From positions 193,550-257,549 of the forward strand of contig NZ_FOLS01000002.1 in assembly GCF_900112375.1 (NCBI RefSeq): a stretch of 64,000 bases of DNA, read 5' to 3'. A program made the translations under genes and the position numbers. A model generated the notes under the pieces. That model was not told the origin of the DNA. It worked only from the letters and a program-made list of their open reading frames with translations, and searched no databases. This DNA is from Pseudomonas citronellolis (GTDB lineage: Bacteria; Pseudomonadota; Gammaproteobacteria; Pseudomonadales; Pseudomonadaceae). Numbering within the stretch: position 1 is the first letter of the stretch; every line of letters begins with the position of its first letter. Shown here piece after piece: positions 58,495 through 64,000 of this stretch.

Positions 58495-58899
58495 ATGCAT
58501 AACGACGCCTGCGTAGCACAGGTGCTGGAGGCTGCCCGCGCGCTCGTGGCAGCCTTCGCGCGCACCGACACCGAGGCCTACTTCGCGGCCTTCAGCGAAG
58601 ACGCCAGCTTCATCTTCCACAACTGGCCGCAGCCGCTGCGCACCCGCGCGGCCTACCGCGAGGTGTGGGAGAGCTGGTTGCGTGACGACGGCTTCGAGGT
58701 CCTCGACTGCCAGTCCAGCAACACCTTCGTCAGCCTGCAGGGCGAGGACGTGGCGATCTTCAGCCACGACGTCGCCACGCGGCTGCGCATCCAGGGAACG
58801 GAGAGCCTGAACCACGAGCGGGAGACCATCGTCTTCCGCCGTGAACAACAACAAGGCCGCTGGCTGGCCGTCCACGAGCACCTGTCGCCCACGCCCTGA
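58495..58899 (+). CDS. NTF2-like (SnoaL/DUF4440-type) protein
   Basis: 134 aa, ATG 58495, 10 bp after gbuA. Cone-shaped NTF2 fold: LVAAFARTDTEAYFAAFSEDASFIFHNWPQPLRTRAAYREVWESWL, then FRREQQQGRWLAVHEHLSPTP. Members bind small ligands or act as isomerases or dehydratases; the catalytic role is unknown here. It corresponds to PA1420 by position. Confidence 0.72.
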   Translation: MHNDACVAQVLEAARALVAAFARTDTEAYFAAFSEDASFIFHNWPQPLRTRAAYREVWESWLRDDGFEVLDCQSSNTFVSLQGEDVAIFSHDVATRLRIQGTESLNHERETIVFRREQQQGRWLAVHEHLSPTP

Positions 58900-58924
58900 G
58901 ACAGGACTTTCCCGGGAGGAAGTC

Positions 58925-60439
58925 ATGGATAACAAGAACAACCAACACGCAATCACCACCATCGAGACATTCGGCGTCGAGCAGATTCCCGACGCCGAGC
59001 GCAACGCCACGCCCACCGACCTGTTCCGCATGATCTTCGGCGGCGCCAACACCTTCGCCACCGCCGTGCTCGGCAGCTTCCCGGTGCTCTTCGGGCTGTC
59101 GTTCCAGGCCGGCGCCTGGGCCATCGTCCTGGGCGTGCTGGTCGGCGCGCTGATCCTCGCGCCCATGGGCCTGTTCGGCCCGATCAACGGCACCAACAAC
59201 GCGGTCTCCTCCGGCGCGCACTTCGGCGTGCACGGGCGGATCGTCGGCTCCTTCCTGTCGCTGCTGACCGCCATCGCCTTCTTCTCGCTGTCGGTGTGGA
59301 GCTCGGGCGATGCCTTGGTCGGCGGCGCCAAGCGCCTGTTCGGCCTGCCGGAAACCGACCTCACCCTGGGCCTGGCCTACGGCCTGTTCGCGGTGCTGGT
59401 GCTGGTGGTGTGCATCTACGGCTTCCGCTTCATGCTGCTGGTCAACAAGATCGCCGTGTGGGCCGCCAGCCTGCTGTTCCTGCTGGGCGTGTTCGCCTTC
59501 GCCGGCCCCTTCGACGCCGGCTACGCCGGTAGCGTGCAGCTGGGCAGCGCGGGCTTCTGGGCCGCCTTCATCGGCGCCACCCTGCTGGCCATGAGCAACC
59601 CGGTGTCCTTCGGCGCCTTCCTCGGCGACTGGGCCCGCTACATCCCGCGCGAAACCTCGAAGCAGCGCATCATGCTGGCGGTGCTGCTGTCGCAGCTGGC
59701 CACGCTGATCCCGTTCTTCTTCGGCCTGGTCACCGCCACCATCGTCGCCGTGAAAGCGCCGGACTACATCGCCGCGAACAACTACGTCGGCGGCCTGCTG
59801 GCCATCTCGCCGAGCTGGTTCTTCCTGCCGGTGTGCCTGATCGCCACCATCGGCGGCATGTCCACCGGCACCACCTCGCTGTACGGCACCGGCCTGGACA
59901 TGTCCAGCGTGTTCCCGCGCCTGCTCAACCGCGTGCAGGCCACCCTGTTCATCGGCCTGCTGTCGATCGCCTTCATCTTCATCGGCCGCTTCGCCGCCAA
60001 CCTGGTGCAGAGCGTGTCCACCTTCGCCGTGCTGATCATCACCTGCACCAGCCCCTGGATGGTGATCATGATCCTCGGCCTGATCGTGCGCCGCGGCTTC
60101 TACCATGCCGACGACCTGCAGGTGTTCACCCGTGGCCAGCAAGGCGGCGCCTACTGGTTCCACCACGGCTGGAACTGGCGCGGCATGGGCGCCTGGATCC
60201 CCAGCGCTCTGGCCGGCCTGTGCTTCGTCAACCTGCCGGGCCAGTTCGTCGGCCCCCTGGGCGAGCTGGCCGGCGGCATCGACATCAGCCTGCCGGTGAC
60301 CCTGGGCCTGGCCGCCCTGCTCTACCTGACGCTGCTGCGCACCTTCCCGGAATCCGCCGGGGTGTACGGCCCGCAAGGCCCGCGCTGGGTCGGCAGCCAC
60401 GACCGCCCGGTGCTCGGCATCAACGAGCCGGCGGCCTGA
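58925..60439 (+). CDS. NCS1-family permease (cytosine/purine/thiamine type)
   Basis: 504 aa, ATG 58925 after GGGAGGAAG. Twelve membrane segments of the NCS1 family, with FGANTF-like TDLFRMIFGGANTFATAVLGSFPVLFGLSFQAG near the start and SNPVSFGAFLGDWARYIPRETSK in the middle. Family members import nucleobases, hydantoins and related compounds with cations. Placed between gbuA and another permease, it probably imports a guanidino compound; that is inference. Confidence 0.84.
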   Translation: MDNKNNQHAITTIETFGVEQIPDAERNATPTDLFRMIFGGANTFATAVLGSFPVLFGLSFQAGAWAIVLGVLVGALILAPMGLFGPINGTNNAVSSGAHFGVHGRIVGSFLSLLTAIAFFSLSVWSSGDALVGGAKRLFGLPETDLTLGLAYGLFAVLVLVVCIYGFRFMLLVNKIAVWAASLLFLLGVFAFAGPFDAGYAGSVQLGSAGFWAAFIGATLLAMSNPVSFGAFLGDWARYIPRETSKQRIMLAVLLSQLATLIPFFFGLVTATIVAVKAPDYIAANNYVGGLLAISPSWFFLPVCLIATIGGMSTGTTSLYGTGLDMSSVFPRLLNRVQATLFIGLLSIAFIFIGRFAANLVQSVSTFAVLIITCTSPWMVIMILGLIVRRGFYHADDLQVFTRGQQGGAYWFHHGWNWRGMGAWIPSALAGLCFVNLPGQFVGPLGELAGGIDISLPVTLGLAALLYLTLLRTFPESAGVYGPQGPRWVGSHDRPVLGINEPAA

Positions 60440-60578
60440 ATCCGCGCTTCCTGCCTGGAGCGCAGCGCCAACCGCAGTACCCGTGAGACGCCGACGGGCC
60501 GGTTACCACCGGTCCGCCGGCCTACCGCCCGCCAGCCGCGGGCGGCAACAATGACAATTCGAGTGTGAGGAGCCGATC

Positions 60579-61958
60579 ATGGCCTTGGATATAATCGTCG
60601 TTCTGATCTATGCCGCCGGCATGCTGGTACTGGGCTGGTACGGCATGCGCCGGGCGAAGACCCACGAGGACTTCCTGGTGGCGGGACGCAACCTGGGTCC
60701 GTCGTTCTACATGGGCACCATGGCCGCCACCGTGCTCGGCGGCGCCTCCACCGTCGGCACCGTGCGCCTGGGCTACGTCCACGGCATTTCCGGTTTCTGG
60801 CTGTGCGCCGCGCTGGGCGCCGGCATCATCGCGCTGAACCTGTTCCTGGCCAAGCCGCTGCTGAAGCTGCGCATCTTCACCGTCACCCAGGTCCTGGAGC
60901 GCCGCTACAACCCCATGGCGCGCCAGGCCAGCGCGGTGATCATGTTCGCCTACGCGCTGATGATCGGCACCGTCTCCACCCTGGCCATCGGCACCGTGAT
61001 GCAGGTGCTGTTCGGCCTGCCGTTCTGGATCTCGGTGCTGCTCGGCGGCGGCGTGGTGGTGGTCTACTCGACCATCGGCGGCATGTGGTCGCTGACCCTC
61101 ACCGACATCGTCCAGTTCATCATCAAGACCGTCGGCCTGATGTTCCTGCTGCTGCCGATCTGCCTGTACCGCGTGGGCGGCTGGGACGAGCTGGTGGCCA
61201 AGCTGCCGGCCAGCGCCTTCAGCTTCCACACCATCGGCTACGACACCATCATCACCTACTTCCTGATCTACTTCTTCGGCATCCTCATCGGCCAGGACAT
61301 CTGGCAGCGCGTGTTCACCGCGCGCAGCGAGGGCGTGGCCAAGTACGCCGGCACCGCCGCCGGCGTGTACTGCGTGATCTACGGCCTGGTCGGCGCGCTG
61401 ATCGGCATGTGCGCCAAGGTCCTGCTGCCCGACCTGGACAACGTCAACAACGCCTTCGCCGCCATCGTCCAGGCCTCGCTGCCGGACGGCATCCGCGGCC
61501 TGGTGATCGCCGCCGCCCTGGCCGCGATGATGTCCACCGCCAGCGCCGGCCTGCTGGCCGCCTCCACCACCCTGACCGAGGACCTGCTGCCGAAACTGCG
61601 CGGCGGCAAGACTTCCAGCCTGGGCATCAACCGCCTGTTCACCGCCCTCACCGGCCTGGTGGTGCTGGCCATCGCCCTGGTGGTGAACGACGTGATCAGC
61701 GCCCTGACCCTGGCCTACAACCTGCTGGTGGGCGGCATGCTGATCCCGCTGATCGGCGCCATCTACTGGAAGCGCGCCACCACCGCCGGCGCCATCACCA
61801 GCATGACTCTGGGCTTCATCACCGCTCTGGTGTTCATGCTCAAGGATGGCTTCGACGCCAACACCCCGATCTACTACAGCCTGGCCATCGGCCTGGTGAG
61901 CTTCGTCGTGGTCAGCCTGCTGTCGCGCCGCCCGCAGGCGGCCGCCAGCGTCGCCTGA
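60579..61958 (+). CDS. Sodium:solute symporter (SSS family)
   Basis: 459 aa, ATG 60579 after GAGGAG. SSS family: HEDFLVAGRNLGPSFYMGTMAATVLGGASTVGTVRLGYVHGISGF, sodium-binding region AAMMSTASAGLLAASTTLTEDL. Thirteen or so helices in the LeuT fold. Substrate unknown; it is the second transporter in the cluster and of a different family from the first. A hairpin follows the stop. Confidence 0.86.
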   Translation: MALDIIVVLIYAAGMLVLGWYGMRRAKTHEDFLVAGRNLGPSFYMGTMAATVLGGASTVGTVRLGYVHGISGFWLCAALGAGIIALNLFLAKPLLKLRIFTVTQVLERRYNPMARQASAVIMFAYALMIGTVSTLAIGTVMQVLFGLPFWISVLLGGGVVVVYSTIGGMWSLTLTDIVQFIIKTVGLMFLLLPICLYRVGGWDELVAKLPASAFSFHTIGYDTIITYFLIYFFGILIGQDIWQRVFTARSEGVAKYAGTAAGVYCVIYGLVGALIGMCAKVLLPDLDNVNNAFAAIVQASLPDGIRGLVIAAALAAMMSTASAGLLAASTTLTEDLLPKLRGGKTSSLGINRLFTALTGLVVLAIALVVNDVISALTLAYNLLVGGMLIPLIGAIYWKRATTAGAITSMTLGFITALVFMLKDGFDANTPIYYSLAIGLVSFVVVSLLSRRPQAAASVA

Positions 61959-61979
61959 CGCGCACGCTGCGATGAACAA

Positions 61980-62014
61980 GGGCGCGGCGAGTCGATCTCC
62001 GCGCCCTCTTCGTT
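61980..62014 (+). terminator. Terminator-like hairpin after the SSS gene
   Basis: Stem GGGCGCGG / CCGCGCCC (61980-62006) followed by TCTTCGTTT. The T tract is interrupted, so termination may be partial, letting some transcripts run on into the decarboxylase gene 38 bp later. Confidence 0.6.
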
Positions 62015-62051
62015 TGAGAAACTTCCTCACCCACGAACAAAAGGAACTGCC

Positions 62052-63653
62052 ATGACCACCTGCGGCGAATTCCTCGTCAAGCAACTCGAAGCCTGGGGCG
62101 TGGACACCGTCTTCGGCATCCCCGGCGTGCACACCGTCGAGCTCTACCGCGGCCTGCCGGGCAGCGCCATCCGCCACGTCACCCCGCGCCACGAGCAGGG
62201 CGCCGGCTTCATGGCCGACGGCTACGCGCGCGTCACCGGCAAGCCAGGCGTGTGCTTCATCATCACCGGCCCGGGCATGACCAACATCCTCACCGCCATG
62301 GGCCAGGCCTACGCCGACTCCATCCCGATGCTGGTGATCAGCAGCGTCAACGAGCGCTCGCGCCTGGCCCACGGCAACGGCTACCTGCACGAGCTGCCCG
62401 ACCAGCGCGCCATGACCGCCGGCGTCAGCGCCTTCAGCCACACCCTGATGAGCGTCGAGGAACTGCCGGCGGTGCTGGCCCGCGCCTTCGCCGTGTTCGA
62501 CAGCGAGCGCCCGCGCCCGGTGCACATCGAGCTGCCGCTGGACATCATCACCGCCCCGGCCGAGCACATGCAGGTGCGCCCACGCGTGCAACTGGCCCGC
62601 CCGGCCCCGGCGCGCGCGCCGCTGCACGAAGCGGCGGCCAAGCTGGCCAAGGCGCAGAAGCCGCTGCTGCTGCTCGGCGGCGGTTGCGTCGCGGCGCAAG
62701 CCGAAGCCCGCGCCCTAGCCACCGCGCTGGACGCCCCCACCGCGCTGACCGTCAACGCCAAGGGCCTGCTGCAGCCGGAACACCCGCTGCTGGTCGGCAG
62801 CAACCAGTCGCTGGTGCCGGTGCGTGAACTGGCACTGGAGGCCGACGTGGTCCTGGCCATCGGCACCGAGCTGGGCGAGACCGACTACGACGTGGTGTTC
62901 GACGGCAACTTCCGCATCGGCGGCGAGCTGATCCGCATCGACATCGACCCGCAGCAGCTGATGCGCAACCAAGTCCCGAGCGTCGCCATCCAGGCCGACG
63001 CCCGCACCGCCATGCGCGCCCTGCTGGAACTGCTGCCGGCCCGCCAGGCCAGCGCCGCCAGCCCCGGCGCCCAGCGCGCGGCCAAGGTGCGCGCGCAGCT
63101 GGCCGAGGACTTCAGCGGCTGGGCGCACTACCGCACGCTGTTCGGCAAGATCCTCGAAGCGCTGCCGGACGCCCGCTTCGTCGGCGACTCCACCCAGACC
63201 GTGTACAGCGGCAACCACCTGGTGGAACTGGACGGCGGCCGCCGCTGGTTCAACTCCGCCAGCGGCTACGGCACCCTCGGCTACGGCCTGCCGGCGGCCA
63301 TCGGCGCCAAGCTCGGCGAACCGGGCCGCCCGGTGATCAGCCTGATGGGCGACGGCGGCCTGCAGTTCACCCTGCCGGAGCTGGCCAGCGCCGTGGAGGC
63401 CAGGGTGGGCATCATCGTGCTGCTGTGGAACAACCACGGCTACGGCGAGATCAAGCGCTACATGGAACGCCGCGACATCACCCCGCTGGGTGTGGATATC
63501 TACACGCCGGACTTCCTCGCCATCGCCCGCGGCTTCGGCTGCGAAGCGGAGCGGGCGCGGGATTACGAGCACCTGCAGGAGTTGCTGCGTAACGCGCCGA
63601 GCGATCGGCCGTTGATCGTGGAAGTGATGGAGGCGGCGCCGTTCGCGCCTTGA
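62052..63653 (+). CDS. ThDP-dependent 2-oxo acid decarboxylase (5-guanidino-2-oxopentanoate decarboxylase-like)
   Basis: 533 aa, ATG 62052 after AAGGA. Three ThDP-family domains: N-terminal PYR with the catalytic Glu in TPRHEQGAGFMADGYAR, central domain, and C-terminal PP with the cofactor motif GDGGLQFT...NNHGYGEIK. It matches the AruI/acetolactate-synthase-like group. AruI decarboxylates 5-guanidino-2-oxopentanoate to 4-guanidinobutyraldehyde, which becomes the GbuA substrate, so its place in a gbu cluster is consistent. By synteny it is PA1417. Substrate not proven. Confidence 0.8.
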   Translation: MTTCGEFLVKQLEAWGVDTVFGIPGVHTVELYRGLPGSAIRHVTPRHEQGAGFMADGYARVTGKPGVCFIITGPGMTNILTAMGQAYADSIPMLVISSVNERSRLAHGNGYLHELPDQRAMTAGVSAFSHTLMSVEELPAVLARAFAVFDSERPRPVHIELPLDIITAPAEHMQVRPRVQLARPAPARAPLHEAAAKLAKAQKPLLLLGGGCVAAQAEARALATALDAPTALTVNAKGLLQPEHPLLVGSNQSLVPVRELALEADVVLAIGTELGETDYDVVFDGNFRIGGELIRIDIDPQQLMRNQVPSVAIQADARTAMRALLELLPARQASAASPGAQRAAKVRAQLAEDFSGWAHYRTLFGKILEALPDARFVGDSTQTVYSGNHLVELDGGRRWFNSASGYGTLGYGLPAAIGAKLGEPGRPVISLMGDGGLQFTLPELASAVEARVGIIVLLWNNHGYGEIKRYMERRDITPLGVDIYTPDFLAIARGFGCEAERARDYEHLQELLRNAPSDRPLIVEVMEAAPFAP

Positions 63654-63676
63654 GGTGATGGAGTGAGGCTCGGCAA

Positions 63677-63848
63677 CCCTCTCCCCCCGCCCTCGGCTGC
63701 GCGCCCCGCCCTGAAGGGAGAGGGAGCCTGTCCGTGCCCGCTGGTGGGACGGAGTCATCCTGCAACTCCGCTGTTTCAGGCGTGCATCGAGGTACCGCTT
63801 CACGCCGAACGGTCCCCTCTCCCTTCAGGGAGAGGGTTAGGGAGAGGG
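63677..63848. repeat. MITE-like element (family R5)
   Basis: Third copy of the element at 20822 and 43097: left end with hairpin CTGAAGGGAGAGGG (disrupted by extra bases), interior GTCCGTGCCC, then CCGAACGGTCC and right end CCCTCTCCCTTCAGGGAGAGGG. Confidence 0.65.
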
Positions 63849-63891
63849 AAAGGCCCCCCACCCGGCACCACCCTCACAGGTATGCCACCCT

Positions 63892-63939
63892 GTAGGAGCG
63901 GGCCCTGCCCGCGAAATCGCGCGCAGGGCGCGCTCCTAC
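63892..63939. repeat. R2 repeat
   Basis: GTAGGAGCGGGCCCTGCCCGCG and an inverted arm CGCGCAGGGCGCGCTCCTAC lie just upstream of the last gene of the window. The gap 63654-63967 has no gene. Confidence 0.8.
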
Positions 63940-63967
63940 ACAAAGCACAAAGACACCAGGCCCCACC

Positions 63968-64000
63968 ATGAAAATCGTCACCCGCGACCGCTGGTTCGAA
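63968..64000 (+). CDS. 5' end of an MBL-fold-like hydrolase gene (partial)
   Basis: Only 11 codons are visible (MKIVTRDRWFE), cut by the window edge. The start resembles metallo-beta-lactamase-fold proteins found beside the gbu cluster in Pseudomonas (PA1415-like). No motif can be seen, so the call is tentative. Confidence 0.3.
   Translation, partial: MKIVTRDRWFE

Noticed and set aside
60522-62699. 725-codon minus-strand open frame
   Set aside because: Antisense to the SSS symporter and ThDP decarboxylase; His/Asp/Gln/Gly-rich and without motifs.

Overview
The window is high-GC chromosomal DNA of a Pseudomonas close to the P. aeruginosa group. This rests on gene content and order: phhRABC, rbdA, the gbuR-gbuA block, a soxR/monooxygenase pair, and fliK-hptB-hsbR-hsbA. 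It also rests on the dense REP-like intergenic repeats typical of the genus. No rRNA, tRNA, CRISPR array, integrase, transposase or prophage gene was seen.

Layout. 1-3.9 kb: fliK and the HptB-HsbR-HsbA motility/biofilm switch (minus strand). 4-11 kb: a putative porin, an AraC regulator, an Mpo1-like protein and a large Lhr-type helicase. 11.3-13.8 kb: a tight operon of a DUF4388 protein, a small GTPase, a roadblock protein and a protoglobin, plus a small membrane protein. 14.3-18.7 kb: phenylalanine hydroxylation (phhR divergent from phhABC). 18.7-26.3 kb: regulator/target pairs, namely AraC with a 2-oxoglutarate dioxygenase, LysR with an AbrB-type membrane protein, and TetR with an MFS pump. 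An amine-oxidase-like flavoprotein there looks circularly permuted. 26.3-31.6 kb: arfB, a Tsx-like channel, an MliC-like lipoprotein, an AroP-type permease, an AraC regulator and a XapX protein. 31.6-42.2 kb: a quinone oxidoreductase, a heme-oxygenase-fold enzyme, rbdA, an operon of DUF2059, bolA, trhO and a DsbA-like protein, a DUF2804 protein, fumC and a flavodoxin-fold reductase. 42.3-47.7 kb: aqpZ, then a heme-type TonB receptor with its FecR and ECF sigma under a Fur box. 47.7-52.7 kb: a DMT exporter, a threonine-dehydratase-like enzyme, soxR with its target, and an ABC-F ATPase. 52.8-55 kb: an AT-richer island with two predicted exported proteins, flanked by two chimeric gene remnants. 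55-64 kb: GNAT, a DTW-domain enzyme, and the guanidinobutyrase cluster (regulator, gbuA, NTF2-like protein, two permeases, ThDP decarboxylase). The first codons of another gene lie at the right edge.

How the genes work together. phhA, phhB and phhC turn phenylalanine into tyrosine, recycle the pterin and start tyrosine breakdown by transamination. PhhR-box-like sequences upstream of both phhA and the AroP-type permease suggest shared control of uptake and catabolism. The gbu block pairs import with amidine hydrolysis and keto-acid decarboxylation for arginine-derived guanidino compounds. HptB/HsbR/HsbA and RbdA are, in P. aeruginosa, both parts of the motile/sessile decision.

Points most worth following up are: the apparent circular permutation of the amine oxidase (23200-24423); the GTPase/roadblock/protoglobin operon (11273-13340); the chimeric remnants flanking the AT-rich island (52871-54954); a MITE-like ~160-bp repeat; and four genes whose stop codons are supplied by intergenic repeats. 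All identifications come from reading the sequence; no database search was run.
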